64,000 bases of DNA from Nematostella vectensis (lineage: Eukaryota; Cnidaria; Anthozoa; Actiniaria; Edwardsiidae), in NCBI RefSeq assembly GCF_932526225.1, contig NC_064040.1, forward strand, positions 10,518,856-10,582,855, read 5' to 3'. Below, piece by piece: positions 9,848-41,500 of the stretch; the stretch's first letter is position 1; each line of letters begins with the position of its first letter. Made by a program: the position numbers and the translations under genes. A model generated the notes under the pieces. It saw only the letters and a program-made list of their open reading frames with translations, searched no databases and was not told the origin of the DNA.

Positions 9848-12243
9848 CACTGTACAAACAGACCTGCATGAACTTGAATACGCTGACCGGTGGAACTGGG
9901 GATTAGGGGCTAACGAAATGGACCCTCTCATCTGCACCTGTATAAACCGAACGGATTCGCCAGGACTGCAAGAAACAAAACGAACCCTCTTTTCCGTACC
10001 TGCTACTATCCAACTATCTGTATTTAGTAAGGAACTAGTTTAAAATTGGGCGCGAATGAAAACATTTTACATACCCCTACTCAACTCCAAGTCACACAAA
10101 GAATCCATTTCCACCAGCAAATTCAAGTGAGTAACTGAGAAGCTATCAATCAGATAGTGTTAGCAAGCATTGAAGTTCAAAGTTTCTTGCAAATGTGTAT
10201 TTCCAGAAAATATCCATCCCCCCCTCATTGAGGGGATTGGAATTTCCGGGTGAAGTGGGGGGGGGGGGGGGGGGGGGGGGCAAACGCCCAGGAATTTCCA
10301 GGAGGTGTGTGTGTGTGTTGGGGGGGGGGGGGGGAGGTAATCGTCCGGAGCTAAAAATCCGGAGGGTCTTGTTCGTGAGAAACGCGAGTCTTCAGAACCG
10401 AATAATCTGAGTCCCCCCGTCTGTAAATAATAAAGGCCGATGTATTCTTTGTTAGACTATTAGACAGTAAAATCTGCAATAAACAGTTGGATATTCGGCG
10501 TCTTCTCGGATAAGGACGTTTAAACCGTAGGTGCCGTCTCTCCAATACTACACCACTAATCTGAACCGGAGGAACATAAAAGAACCGCTGAGGACGCAAA
10601 CTTACATTACTAACACACACTTATGATCGTCTGTTATTGAGGAAAAGATATCCTAGCATGTAAAGCGCTTAGAGCTATACAAATAAGTGCTATACAAATG
10701 CACACATTTTATTATTATTATTATTTTGTAAATCAAATAAAAAAACTGACTGAATCTTTTGAGGGGCTTTTTTCACTTAATAAGACGGGTTAATTATTCG
10801 TAACGCTTTTCTGATCAAGTCCGTCATGGATTTGCGTCACATTTTTGTGAAATCAAATTTTTCAGAGGGGGGTGGGGGGTACCGAGAACTATATCTGGAA
10901 AATCCGGAGGGGTGGGGAGGAGGGGGAAGGGGGCACCCAAAATGGAAATTCCAGAGGGGTGGGGGGAGGGTCATGCCTCTGAACCCCCTCAATGGGGAGA
11001 TTATGGATATTTTCTGGAACTACACAATAGATAGTTGTATTTTTAAAGTAAACAGTATAAATAGAGTGGTTGATCGACATTTTTTATCGTTCATGGAGCA
11101 GTGGCTTTTAATTAGTTTGTTATGAGGGAGTAGTAAATATAATGACATTAGTAAAGTAAAAACCCCCTTGAATTCATGATATGCAATTATATTTGTACAA
11201 ATCCTTTCCGCACATTTATAAGTGTCTAATACCAACACCCCGTATACAAGCAACCCTCAGGGCTGGTTCTTAGATAATTGGTCTTCTCAAATAAATTCCT
11301 TTTTCTCAGGGTCATTCCCATATGCTCTTTTGTTTTTCCCGCCGTAATGGACGCTTTCGAGCACAGACCCCTCTTGCCGCCCTAACAAAGGAATCCCGAT
11401 TAGAATGCCAGGGACTAGAATGCCTTGATCCGGAATCGGGTGATAATTGAACATTTAGCCCTAATGTATTGACCCTGGAATATACGGAAAATATGAAAAC
11501 CAGCACACAAAAAACAGTAAACAGAAAGCGTAGCTTCGCAAAGGAAAGCTCAGCAAGGCGTCATTCACACTTGAGCGAATCGATTTTACTAATGAGAGCC
11601 GTACACACAAGAATATGTCATAAATCCCTACTACACTTATATACAAGCTCATTCCACCTGACAATTCAAATATACAATAATAAGACCTAAAATAACACAG
11701 TAAAAGCAACTATTTATAATAAACCGTACATGAAAATGCTTCCAACTACAGAGGACCTGCCAATTGACGGCTTTTCAGAGAATGGGGGTCCTGTTGTATT
11801 TGAACGCGAGACCGAGGCTATGGCAGGGTTGAACACAGTTGAAAGGCAGATGTTAACAAACGTCACCGTACCAAAGCCTCGCTCTCGCGCCTAAATTCCA
11901 CAAAATTCCAATCACCTGGAATACGTCTGTCTTCCTCCTGTCATTCAATAATGGTCGAGTGACCCAATGAATATATATATATTTATATATTTATATATGC
12001 TATGCTATAATAATACAGAAATTGAGATTTTAAATTGTTTGCAAAAAATGTTGTGTCTATATCATCCCATGCAAAGCAAGGCTGACAAAAGGTTTGTGAG
12101 TGCTTCAATCTAAAGTGTACTGTGAAGCGTAATTCACAAATTATAACAATATAAAACGAATAAAACGAGCAGTTTGTACAGTGTTGTCACGCTGCCTCAT
12201 AAAATGCATGATTTTAGGTTATACCGGAACCCTATTAAACACT
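9848..12243. other. Intergenic, G-rich repeat fragments, no gene seen
   Basis: The spacer has long G runs (about 10,257-10,280 and 10,320-10,334). Two related inverted segments are present: one at about 10,200-10,300 and one at about 10,860-11,025, sharing TCCAGAAAATATCCAT, CATTGAGGGG and GGAATTTCC motifs in opposite orientation. These look like copies of one small transposon family. An AT dinucleotide stretch occurs near 11,970-11,998. No convincing exon. Confidence 0.5.
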
Positions 12244-12633
12244 TTAAAGGGGAGGTGCCATGGTCCTCGTGGCCGAGGGTGAGCTCAGGCCTCGTGAAAA
12301 CAGAACCCAGAACTGATACCGTGGCCTCACACGGCTTACTGCAGTATGGTAATGCTGGCAAGCTATCCTGTGAGGTGGCGGTTTTGTTGGGTCTTGGAGC
12401 AGTTTTGTTTGCTCGGAACAACAAAACTGACAGCTACACTGGCTACCTCTCATTTTGAAATTCACAAAAAAGAGTACATAATATGAAAGCTAAAATGTTT
12501 TCAATGTCGTTATGTGGAGTTAAAAACTCATTTATTTGCTCAAATTTCTGAAACTTGAAGCCGAGGAATAGTTTCTGGTACTCATGTCAATATAACATAA
12601 TTATGATAATAGACCATGACACTGCCCCTTTAA
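12244..12633. mobile_element. MITE with TTAAAGGGG termini, 390 bp
   Basis: The left end reads TTAAAGGGGAGGTGCCATGG and the right end is the imperfect complement (CCATGACACTGCCCCTTTAA). The terminal inverted repeats match at about 19 of 22 positions. The element contains no transposase. The TTAA at each end could be the target duplication of a piggyBac- or Kolobok-type transposon; the class is inference. Confidence 0.65.
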
Positions 12634-13041
12634 TGTTCAGGAGAAATGCGACGAATTAAGCACGGCAACGAAATAGATGCTTATATTTGTTTCTGTCATT
12701 TTTATGGCGTGCGACTCTGGATTTCATCATCAATTCGTTACCTAAAATAAATACATCACATTTGACTTGGTGACTGTCTTTGGTTTCTCGATAAAAATAA
12801 TTAAGTTGTGAGTCGCTTTTTCTTTTCATCCAGAAAGTCTTCAATCGCTCAGCGATCTCTAGCTCTCAGTGGATAAGATTTAAAATTGAATACGACATTC
12901 CAAAATTCACTATGATTTGAAAATAGAGGGTCTACCTTTTTTAAAGCAAGTCCAATTCATGCGGTCTTGCTAATGCTTCTAGAGAACAACCTCAATCGAT
13001 CGACTTCATGATTCCTGAGGCAACCTATTGTGCGTTTGCCT

Positions 13042-22737
<9,696 letters not shown>

Positions 22738-24462
22738 ATTCAGCTAGCAGTGCCTAGCAGCTAGAGGAGACTTGTGTTAGCAAATGGTCCGAATGAAACC
22801 CCTCGATCGCTCGCACCCGTGATCGCCCGTCAACCGGAAATGAGACCAAGCAATTACCGCTGACCAGCCGCCGGCTCAGACCACCCCTAATCACATTTTA
22901 GCGGTCCGTATTACGGGAGAGATAAGGCGGACATAATGTAGAATACACCGTGATATGCGCGCTACTTCCTCTTCACTTAAATGCCATCGTGCATAATCTA
23001 ATATAGAAGAAGATAGCAAACAGAAATAAGGGAAATCTTGCGATCTATTGCACTCTACTCTTTTGTACTCTACAACTCATATAAGTGTACAATGACGAAT
23101 GCCAATAAGGCTTTCATCTTTATTTTTCCGTTTTCAAGCTATGAAGAAAAATAGTACACGCTTTCAAAATGTTTTGTTTGATGAACAAATTTCCTTTCGT
23201 ATTCAGGATCGTTTTGCGCAAAGTATGAAAGTGAAAATATTCCTTTTAACAGTTCCTCCGCCACATTTTTATACTAAGATGCGCTAACCTTTTAACGATA
23301 CTGTATTCTTTATCATAAAACTGTCACAATCATGTCTCAATGTGCAAAACTATTTGGCACCCCATTGCAAGTGACTGTTAGCAGAGAGGTCACTGAGATT
23401 CATGTGATCCGTAGTTGACCTAACCTAATAATCATCGCACTCAGGTTAGTGTGTTGAAAAACAAAGTTACTATCCATGAACATGAAATCTATTGCTTTAA
23501 GGCTTAATGATTTGTATTCGGTGGCGTTCGGTCGTAGTTCCCCCTATTCACTCTTCATCACCAAGTGTCTAATCCCCAATTTATCACCATTTATTTTTCA
23601 TCCACCGCAAAATTATGACAACTGCTTGTAGAGCGATTCTAGACAGGGAGGAGAGGCTCCCTCAACTTAGGACGGACCAGCAAAAAGTGATGAGGGTGGG
23701 GGTAGGGAGCAAAAAAAAACCCGATATATCTTTTATCAATTCACCTTCCCCACTTCCCACAACTCTTTGCGATGCGCGGTTGAAACCGAGGATCAAAACA
23801 AACTTCGCCATCTTGTTTACAATTTTGACACCAGGCCTGCGTTTCATGATCGCGTCGCAAAGAGACGTTAAAAGTAATGGGGAAGGTGAAAGCAATCTTG
23901 GTTTGAAAACTGTCGTTACTCTAGCTCGCCCAGTCAATTCTTTAGGATATTACATATTTGGAAGTCCTCTTCAATCATTTTTCACTTTTTTGTCGCCCTA
24001 ATGTACGTTATGAAATTCCAAGTAAACTTGCAGGAATTATTCGGGTTTACTATGATTTTGCAGACCGCCTTTTTGAAAGGCCAATGACATGTTTCCCGCG
24101 CGTTCGCCCTAGGATCTTTTACGGCCATTTAGAAAAAAAACGACTGCCATTTATTGATGCGCAAGGAAACAACGCTTTGTGCAGCAAGCACGGTAATTCG
24201 TGCAAACCTGAGGAGAAAAAATCTCGAGCAGACAAAAAAAATCGCCTACCCCAGACACTAGAATGCAATGGATATTGGCGCAGGGGAAACTTTCTGAGAA
24301 AAGATACTGTCATGTCGCACATTGATTTCAAGCGAGGAACCAGATTTTACTAGAGCAGGGGCTAAAAAAACCCTTCAGAGATAAATGAGGGGCATGGCAA
24401 CCCCATACGCACAGAGGGGAGTTCAGGTTATTGTAGAGGGTCTTCCTACAAGGGGACGAAAC
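22738..24462. other. Spacer upstream of RBKS, no gene confirmed
   Basis: The RBKS promoter should lie at the left edge. Open frames at 23,615-24,001 and 23,958-24,353 overlap one another, show no recognisable domain or codon bias and are not flanked by clear splice signals. I treat them as chance frames. Confidence 0.4.
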
Positions 24463-24801
24463 CAGGCCCGTACCCAGGGGGGTGCAGGGAGTGCGAACGC
24501 ACCCCCCCCCCCACCACCACAACGGCCGAAGGCCACTTTCGGTTCTCAATAGACGTGCTATTTGAAGAAAAAAACTATAAAGCATAAGCTAGATCACTCT
24601 GGTATGTAGCCACATCCGTCAATAGACGTCCCGTCCCGTGGAGATACTGCAAAGGCATAAAAAAAATCCCTCTTTATTCTTTCAGGGGTGGTCAGATTTT
24701 TATCAGAGAACTCCCCCCCCCCCCCCGGAAAAAATAGGTCCACTTTTCCAGATTGCGCACCCCCCCCCCCCCCTCCGGGAAAAATCCTGGGTACGGGCCT
24801 G
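24463..24801. mobile_element. MITE with CAGGCCCGTACCCAGG termini, 5-bp target duplication GAAAC
   Basis: The left end is CAGGCCCGTACCCAGG and the right end is CCTGGGTACGGGCCTG, a perfect 16-bp inverted repeat. GAAAC directly precedes and follows the element. Inside are poly-C runs and a block shared with 56,044-56,394 (GGAGATACTGCAAAGGCATA, CTATAAAGCATAAGC). It has no coding capacity. Confidence 0.8.
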
Positions 24802-27800
24802 GAAACACATACAAAAGGAAATAAAGCTGTGCTAACAAGGACTCATGTAAGTGTGCCTTTCTTTAACTACTACATTTAACTACTTTCTTTTTAATACTTT
24901 TCTTTGGGACATATTTTTTATTATCTATTATACAAGGCACGCGCACTCGCTCCATCCTTCTCCTAATGCGCACGGAGCCTATTCCTCATCTTTCCAGTCT
25001 ATTTCTCATCTTCCCCGCTTGCTACGCAGGCTACAATATAAGAGCCCTTAAGAGATATATTGGGGGGCACAGCCACGCCCCTACTGGTCATTTCCTTATT
25101 ATTTTTACAAATATTGAGGGGTACATGCCCCCAATGCCCCACCCCTGCTACGGCTCTTCAAGAGGGTGGGATTCGTTTCCTGAGTTTTACAACAACCAAA
25201 TTTTACTTGTATGACACTTGTAAATAGAAAATATTTTGAAATGGTATATTATGTTGGTAAATTGACTTTTTAGGAGTTCCTTATTTTTTTTTAACATTTA
25301 TGTTGACTAAAATTCATGCAGACGTTTCCATAGCAAAGATACTCTAACCTTAATAAGTTACCAAGTCACACCTCCATACGAAGATTTAGTGCTTTAACTC
25401 TTCTTCCCTAGTAACATTTGTTCCTCTTATAAGCCTATGGCTATTCCTATCTATTTACTTAATGCTAAAGGCGTAATCGATTAGGTGGTCAGCTTGTCAT
25501 ATAAGACATCAAGTGGCACTGACCTCATATACGCAAAATGGAGTGATTTGCAACTACATTTTTTTTTTTAGATTTTCTACCAAACCTCCAAAACTGCGAT
25601 TTCATTTCCACGTGCTACGCGCCTCGCAGATTATCAATATCGCATTTTTATTTCAGAATTTGCAAACAAGAAGACCGATCGCACGCTTTGAAAGGAGCTA
25701 CTAAACGGGTTTCCATTTGAACGACTTCTTTGAAAAATTACACGCGAGAGGCCTTAACGAACAGCGACCGGGATTCGGCTGTTCAGACATTTTCCCATGA
25801 TCCTGCTTAAAAAACTCAACGCCCTTTGGATCCTGTTTCAAATCCCTATTGCTTAGCATTGCCTTAGCATGGGAGAAAAAAAACACAAAAAAAAAGATTT
25901 AAACCATGTCCTTCAATAAAAAGTGGCGTGATCAGTTCTACGTTTAGTGTGCTAGTGGTGAGGCCAACAACAAAACAATTCTGCGTAGTGATTTATTTGT
26001 CCTACAGATTCCAAAATTTCAGACCCCCAAAACACAACATAGAAACCTACTATCAAAAAAAGTACCCTGGAATTTATACTCACAACAAAACAAGTATAAA
26101 GTCTATCCCCCCCCCCCCCCCCCTCTCAAGCAAAGTTTTCAACAATAAACAGGAACTTAATACTGTAAAACTGTGCATTACTTATCCACAAAGCATGTAT
26201 AAATATACACTTTATACATCAGAATTAGCACTGTTCAAATTATCCTTGTAACATCCGACTTAGCACTCGCATGCTATCTAGGCTGGTCCACATTAATATA
26301 TTTACAACATACTAGGAAATCTAGACCTGACTTTGAAACTGCACAAACTCTTGTCCTTTCACTTAAGGAGTCAAACTTTTCCAAATGATGGCACTTCTGT
26401 AGGGCCTTCTTTTACTAAAATTCTGCTATTCTTATTCCTAAAACGGGTGCAATACCGGTAACTCTTTAGCAAGCCTAAGGCTAAGTTCAAACCTTGTATT
26501 ATCAGTGAGCCGTATTTAATGCAAATGCTTGCAAATGAATCGAGTCGATTGTTTCCTCTTCATTTGCATTGAATACGGCTCATGGATAATACGACGTTTG
26601 AACTTAGCCTAAGAAAATCTGTATTCAGGGTTTAGGCTAATAATATCTCTGTGACCATGCCTTTTTCTCACAGCCGTTGCCATAGCCGTTGCCCACACCC
26701 ATTTTGCTATCCAACAAGGTGTAAGTATTTTTTATGAGCATATTCGACTTTTTAAGGGGATTCCGCTTACCCTGCTAGCAGAAATTTTCTTCCTCTTTGT
26801 ATTTACTGTGACGCCGCATTTTCAAAGCATAGATTTGTTTTTGTCTTTTAGGATTTTCTGTTCCGCCAGTCAAATTATTTTTTGCCAATCTTTTTGTCCA
26901 GAGGATAGCCAGGGAAGTGCACAAAGCGAGGCTCTGATTGGCTCGGAATGGTTTTACTGACAGAACAAAAAAAAACAAATAGTGTTTTGAAAACGCAGGT
27001 CGCAATACAACGGATTAATAAAACACTTTCCTTGCAAATTCGTTTTTAGGTGTTTTGCGTTGTTCAACGCGAGTAGCCAAAACTGTGAATACAAGCACAA
27101 CCGAGGAACACTAGGAAAAAGCCTCTGTTAACAGGGTAGATTCCCCTAATTAAGGTCAAGGCAGTAAAGCGTCCACTTCCTTGATAGACAGAGTCTCTGC
27201 AATATTATCCCTTTCCTGGGGGCTTGCAGCAAATTTTACTTCTTAAGTTTGTCATATCATATCCCATCCTTCTCCTTTTAGATCAAAGTTCTTGTTCCTT
27301 GAGCTCATTCCATACTTAAAAAAATATAGTTCATTCTCCTTATGATATGTCAACCCTTCTTTCCTTTTTTGACCTTTTGCTCAGTAAATAAAACATGCTG
27401 TCGAACTGCAATGAAAGATAAAAGATAAATGTTAGGACAACTCCAAATAAGGGCAGCTAGCAAAAATTATGAAAAATTTCAAACTAGGAATACAAAATAA
27501 AAAAGCTTTGTCAGGTCAGCACCCCCTCAGTTGTTATTTTCAGCTAGAAATCTGATCATATTCGCCCCCATTCCTTGCATGAATCCTGCCTACATATGGC
27601 CCTGACCTTGTCATAGTTCTTTTGCATACAAAGGTATTCCCAATGTTAGCACAAGTGTTGTCCCAAAGGAATTTGTTTTTGCCAGTTGGCAAGGAAATTG
27701 AGCTGGTTAAGTACAGTGCTCAGTTTTGTAACCAAAAGTTTGTGATCTTTCAAAATGCAACAGATAAATTAAATTTAGTCACAAAAAAGCAACCAGATAA

Positions 27801-28032
27801 GAATATGTGATTAATACCTTTACTATGCACTGTGTATTTAGATGCATATCGGGGAAAATAGTATTTTTTTTTCTAGTAAACATGTGGCAAGTCTGTCGAA
27901 ATCTGTGTAATTGTGCAATACCTATTTAGCTAAGGCCATGTGACTAAACTCCAAAACTGGTCACACACATGCACCTAGTAAAAATCATTAGTTACTGTTA
28001 TATGAGCCTGGAATATCAAGTAAAATATTCAG
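24802..28032. other. Gene-poor spacer between RBKS and MRPL33
   Basis: Contains a repeat fragment at about 25,050-25,150 (CACAGCCACGCCCCTACTGG, also found near 37,965-38,000), a palindromic MITE at 26,470-26,615 and a C run near 26,107. A minus-strand 26-codon open segment ends at about 27,165 (KEVDALLP then stop); I cannot assign it to a gene. Confidence 0.45.
26470..26615. mobile_element. Short palindromic MITE, about 145 bp
   Basis: The two halves are near-complementary. The left has TAAGGCTAAGTTCAAAC, GTATTATC, TGAGCCGTATT and ATGCAAATG, and the right has the same blocks inverted (CATTTGCAT, AATACGGCTCA, GATAATACGACG, GTTTGAACTTAGCCTA). The RNA would form a long hairpin. No open frame. 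Confidence 0.75.
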
Positions 28033-29211
28033 CTAACGTTTAACTTTTTTAGGGACAAGCCTGCAGCTATACTTACCAACAGGGTCATACTTCATCAGCT
28101 GTAGCTTATCTTTCAGCCGATTTCTTGTCATGGTGTAGAAATAGCCTGTCCCAGCCATGCTCACTAGACGTACAATAAGAGTTCTGTTGGAAGAAAATAA
28201 CCCAGGTGGAGATATAACACTGTAACTTGCAATCATATGGTTCCAAGGGGTTTCTGTAGGGTTAGCAAGTCTGGAAACGATACATTAAATATTATACATG
28301 AAAAATAAATTAATCATGGATATGTTAAATAACACAATAATCCACCAGCTACTTTCAAAATAAGGAACCATTTGATTTTTACCCCCCTCCCCCATCCCCA
28401 CCCCTCTTGGATATCTGATATTTCATTAGGGTCTGGGTAACTGGAGAGAGTCAAGAGTATTAAAGGCATTGTGGATCTGTCATGCAATGCTTCAGCACCA
28501 CAATTCATGCTTGGAAGATTATTCATAATTTTAAAAATGTGCTTGTGCTACAGGTGTAGATCCAGGCCTATTTGCCCGTGTTTACATAAACAGGTCAAAA
28601 TGTTTAGAGTTAGTATAAGCTGCATGTCTTCATTCTGTTAATTGAGGCGACAGTGTTCAGTTTTTTTTTGTCTACAGCCTGCATTCATAGTGTGTAAATC
28701 AAAAAGTCGTAGAAGCTAGCTACAAGGTGTAGAAGCCCATAGATTTCCAGTGAAAGAGCAATTTGGCGCTCGGCAAAGAAAGAATAAATCATAAAGGTGT
28801 GGACTTTATGGTTTCACATAACACAAGACCAAACAAACTGTGTCAAACATTTAATTATCAATTAAACTCACAGCGGCGTAGCCAGGATTTTTAACAGGAG
28901 GGGGCCCAAAAAGCTCTTTAAAGGCATTTTCTCCTGTATTTTAGATAAAAAGGGGGGGCCCGGGCCCCCTGGGCCACCCCCCTGGCTACGCCCCTGATTC
29001 AGAACCTTGCTGGTTCTAAAGCACATCTTATGATGAAAACTCTCAGCAAGAAATCCATGGCCTAGAATATCGGATATTTTTTTGGTTTTTAAATGCGTTT
29101 TTGTACTCTTAGCCTTGTACTCTGACCTTGGTACTGTCAACTCTTCACAGTCAGTGTATGGACACCCTGCATGATTCGTCTGAGACATCCACCGCTACCT
29201 GAAACCCTCCT

Positions 29212-29257
<46 letters not shown>

Positions 29258-29383
29258 ACACACACACTGGATATGTGGTAAGAGAAACCTTTATAGGTTG
29301 CGCTGATACAATCGCGCCAACTGATGCGTTTTTCTCACTTACTTTGCTTTTGCCTTGGCCACTGTAAAGAAGCGAATAAACAT
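28033..29383 (-). CDS. MRPL33: Mitochondrial ribosomal protein L33 (bL33m), 2 exons, 63 aa
   Basis: Structural protein of the mitochondrial large ribosomal subunit. Exon 1 is 29383-29343 (MFIRFFTVAKAKAK, donor GTAAGTGAG) and exon 2 is 28183-28033 (acceptor TTCCAACAG, stop TAG). The AA|A junction encodes lysine and keeps frame. Human MRPL33 has the same plan: MF start, AKSKSK, VRMVSEAGTG, RNRL-EKL-L-YDPV. Here the equivalents are VRLVSMAGTG and RNRLKDKLQLMKYDPV. A GTAAGTAT at about 28,076 looks like a donor, but reading through gives GKYSCRLVPKKVKR, which matches the family's basic tail, so I read through it. Length agrees with the usual ~65 aa. Exon 1 is too short for normal ORF detection. 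A MITE at 28,871-28,996 lies in the intron. Confidence 0.93.
28871..28996. mobile_element. 126-bp MITE with CAGCGGCGTAGCCAGG termini
   Basis: The ends are CAGCGGCGTAGCCAGG and CCTGGCTACGCCCCTG, inverted repeats matching at 15 of 16 positions. The flanking pentamers ACTCA and ATTCA match at 4 of 5. It is related to the other CAGG/CCTG elements in this window and lies in the MRPL33 intron. Confidence 0.75.
29211..29269. repeat. Poly-C run followed by (CA)n microsatellite
   Basis: About 30 consecutive C residues are followed by about 11 CA repeats, in the MRPL33 intron. Confidence 0.9.
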
Positions 29384-29780
29384 AGCATAAGTCATCATCG
29401 TAACATTCAAGTAGCAAAAGTATGAAATGCTTTCATAAACATAACTTAAAGGGTACATCGCTTGGTGTCTCTAGTAAGCTAGGAGAAAAGAAGTTTATGA
29501 CTACTAAAAGGACATCTGTTGTATTAAGCTGCAAGTATCTTACTTTTATTTCTTGTCTGCTTTTTTTCCGCACGTTTTCCGCAGTTTTACAAGATGGCGG
29601 CGGTTGACGGTTCCGCTGTATGCTACCGCAGGCTCTATGTTTACCGCTTTGCATCATGGGTATATCAAAGATGGCGGGTGTTTTGATTCAGACAAGTTTA
29701 TACCAAATCTTGGAATCTCCCAATATGAGAAACACTAGAAACACTCATCGGATAACAAAGTGTCGATAGACAGCAAATGG
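29384..29780. promoter_or_regulatory. Divergent promoter interval MRPL33 / MLH3
   Basis: 397 bp separate the two opposed start codons. AAGATGGCGG occurs twice (about 29,591 and 29,671), a YY1-like motif often found near transcription starts of housekeeping genes. No TATA box was identified. Confidence 0.6.
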
Positions 29781-37942
<8,162 letters not shown>

Positions 37943-38566
37943 CTTTTTTTTTCCAAAGCCGTAGCAGGCCACACAGCCACGCCCCTACTGGTCATTTTTT
38001 ATAATTTTTGGCTACCACCCTGTTGTCATATAAAACAGACCTGGTGAATAATTAGGCAACAATTGTAGGAAATGTGTGCAGGAGAGAGTATCTCATCACA
38101 AACAATGTAAAGGAATATTAAAATATCCCTATACAGACAAAATTTCCTTTTTCATATCAAACTTAAATTATTGCAAGCAATAACTCCCCTAAGCCTCCCC
38201 TAAATCTGCTGATGTAAATGCTTTGTCACACTTGGAAGCTCACTTGGTAATTTGCTAGAATGAGACAGAAACTATGTAAATAAACCACCTTGGCTTTTCC
38301 TCAGCAGGATGATGGCCAGCCCAATATAAAGAGGATTAAGCTATCAGCTATCTCTTCCACATATGGGAAACAATAGAAATGTTGAAGAAGTCTATCATGG
38401 CTCTTCTGCTGTCTAAGATTACCAATAAAAAGTTTTATGATCATTGTACGTTTGCATATTTTTATTTAGTCCACATGCTCTCATATTTATAAGTAACACA
38501 TCTACATTTAAAACACCCATTGAAAGGTTCATTAATGTATATTCTGAATGCAATAAGGCTAGTGCC
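37943..38566. other. Convergent spacer, MLH3 and MRPS5 3' ends
   Basis: The 624-bp gap lies between two converging genes. It contains a repeat fragment at about 37,965-38,000 shared with 25,050-25,100. No gene seen. Confidence 0.5.
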
Positions 38567-41500
38567 TCAGAAAAGCTCCGAACGCTTCTTTGGTCTGTGC
38601 AGTCCCTTATGAGGATCAAAAATCTTATCAAGGTCATAATCATCCAGGTGGATCCTTTTCCTTAGGGCCTCTCTGGAGGCTTTGTCAGAAGGACTTGCTA
38701 CCACTATGGGCCGTCTTCCATACTCCTCTCTCAGCTCCACCACATGAAGACCTGTTCTGTCAGCCAGCTCTTGATGTGTCTCCTGAAAATGTACAAAAAT
38801 CGTTAACAGCTAGAAAATTTTCTCTAGGTTCTTGGGGTTAGGCTATTTACTTTTTTACACCAATTCGCAAAGAAGTTAGGTGGATGTCAGATGCATTCCT
38901 CTGTGTTCTAAAGCATTTTCGTGCCCTGAGCCTTTTTTTTTTCTTTGTTCCACCAAACAAGGGCCCTGGAGCACTCCACACTGGTCGAAATCCGCAAGTA
39001 AGACATTTTTTTCTTTACATTTTTTCAGGTCTAGCCAAGACTCTAACTTTCCCAAAAAAACTTTTTAGCAAAATTAACAAAATAAAAAAGTCTAAAAACA
39101 GATACCCTCCCCCTATTTTGACTTTAACAGCCCTTCAAAGGGAAAAGTATCCAAACTGGTTCCATCTTTCTACTCTGAAACTAGCGTAAGATGGCATTTG
39201 CCTTGTATTTTTCATCAATAATACAGCTAAAAGCAAATTGGGAAAGTGCCTTTGGGCATCATCAAGTCTAATGAAACATAAACAAATGCAGTGCTTAAAT
39301 ATGTTTGCAAGCAGAAGGGGTGGATGTATGGGGATTTTTTCCCTGTTTGATAATTTTCTAATGAATCACTAACACTCTCCTAAAGGTATCTTCTCTGAAA
39401 CGAAATGGCTTCTTTTCTGATTTTTGACATAACAATATGATAGCATAAGATATTCCATGAACAATGGAAACAATTATTTGGAGGAATATGGCTCACATTG
39501 GGTGTAGGTAACAGCAAATTTACCCTAGCATTGTTGGTCAAAGCAATTTTAAGATTAAGGAATTTTGGAGGGATAGCATAACATGCAAACACATTTCATT
39601 TATCCTGAGTTTCATTGCTTGTTTATTTGTTCTAGCTTTGCCATACATTTGGTCTTTATGCTAATCTATGCCCTCTACAACAGAGATAAAAATATGAAAG
39701 TAAAAACATTAAAATTCTCGACTGCTACCAAAAAAAGTATCATGAGCTTCCTTCTGTTTAGTTTGTAAGAACATGTGCTTCATTTCAATATAAGCTTGTT
39801 GTTCTTTCTAAAATAAAACCTCCATATGTCTATCATTGAATTTTATTATTTTTATATAAAACATTTTTTAAAATACTAGAGAACTGTGTTGACTGTATTC
39901 ATGATTTCATATCTGGATACTATATATGGCCCTCTCATTTGGCAAAAAAGAATTGTGGTCTAAACAATATGATAACATACAGAGGTCTTGTTTTTTACTT
40001 TGCACTTACAATAGAAATTAATAAACATTATGAACAATGGATATTTTGTTCATTTCCATTGGATTTCATGGTATTTCATACCTCATAATTGATTATGTTA
40101 AGTAATTGTGTCTATCCTGGGAACACCTACCTGTATCCACAATTGTGTCTATCCTGAAAACACCTATCCACAATTGTGTCTATCCTGAGAACACCTATCC
40201 ACAATTGTGTCTATCCTGGAAATACCTATCCACAATTGTGTCTATCCTGAAAACACCTATTCACAATTGTGTCTATCCTGAGAACACCTATCCACAATTG
40301 TGTCTATCCTGGAAATACCTATCCACAATTGTGTCTATCCTGAAAACACCTATCCACTGTTGTGTTTATCCTGGAAACACCTATTCACAATTGTGTCTAT
40401 CCTGGAAACACCTATCCACAATTGTGTCTATCCTGAGAACACCTACCCATATTCACAATTGTGTAACACCTATCCACAATTGTGTCTATCCTGAGAACAC
40501 CTACCCATATTCACAATTGTGTAACACCTATCCACAATTGCGTCTATCCTGAGAACACCTATCCACAATTGTGTCTATCCTGGAAACACCTATCCACAAT
40601 TGTGTCTATCCTGGAAACACCTATCCATAATAGTGTCTATCCTGGAAACACCTATCCATAATAGTGTCTATCCTGGAAACACCTATCCATAATAGTGTCT
40701 ATCCTGGAAACACCTATCCACTGTTGTGTCTATCCTGGAAACACCTATTCACAATTGTGTCTATCCTGGAAACACCTATTCACAATTGTGCCTATCCTGG
40801 GTACACCTATAACATAGACATCACTGATTTCTGGCAATTGGATGATCATTAAATAGCAATTATATCTTAAAATATAAGAAGAAGAAGTCTGGCCAGTTAT
40901 AAACTTAAGAGTCCCTGTGCAACAATTTCATTGTGTGAAAATTTAATACAAAACTTCCGGTTTTGCTATCTCATGCTATTGTTGCTTACGTTACAAGGCC
41001 AAACTGTACACAAAATGTAAACCAAATACAGCAACCAATAACCACAAAAAATATTGGTGTTACCTTGGATATCATTGGCAGATAATTTTGTAGTTGTATC
41101 ACTCTGGAATTCTTTGTTACTGTGTCTAGAAAAACGTCTTGAAGTGCCCGTAGTTTTTGCTTTGGACTCATTTCTGATTCTATCAAATTAAGTGAGAGAA
41201 GTCCTAAAGACACAAAGATGACAAAAAAAACATCTTTACACAAACTCGTACGACCTAATAACCGTGGCTTATTCTGAAGAAGATATTTAACTTCAACTTC
41301 TCCTAGTTTTTGCTTATATATGTCTTGGGAAGCAACAAACTCTATATGGTGTGTTTCCTCGACCATCAATAGTTTCCCTTCTTCTAAGCGCCCTTCTAAA
41401 CAGTTCTCTCGCAGTTCGGTAACTAGCTTGGATCTACTATCTATAATTTCCTTCGCATCATTTCTTTTCAAAACGTCATCTGCGGAGCGAATAGAATTTC

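Noticed and set aside
23615-24353. Possible novel gene from two overlapping frames of 128 and 131 codons
   Set aside because: No domain, no clear splice signals, overlapping frames; chance open frames are common at this length.
27163-27245. Minus-strand 26-codon open segment ending KEVDALLP, possible last exon
   Set aside because: No partner exons found in the spacer and no recognisable family.
22738-28032. BABAM2 (BRE), expected here if the human RBKS neighbourhood were fully conserved
   Set aside because: No segment in this interval resembles BABAM2 on either strand.
28066-28078. GTAAGTAT splice donor inside MRPL33 exon 2
   Set aside because: Reading through gives the family-typical basic C-terminus and a stop at the expected length; splicing would need an unseen exon.
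40106-40852. Repetitive 148-codon frame ([10 protein letters not shown] pattern)
   Set aside because: A 31-bp minisatellite without in-frame stops; no start context, lies in an intron of a gene on the other strand.
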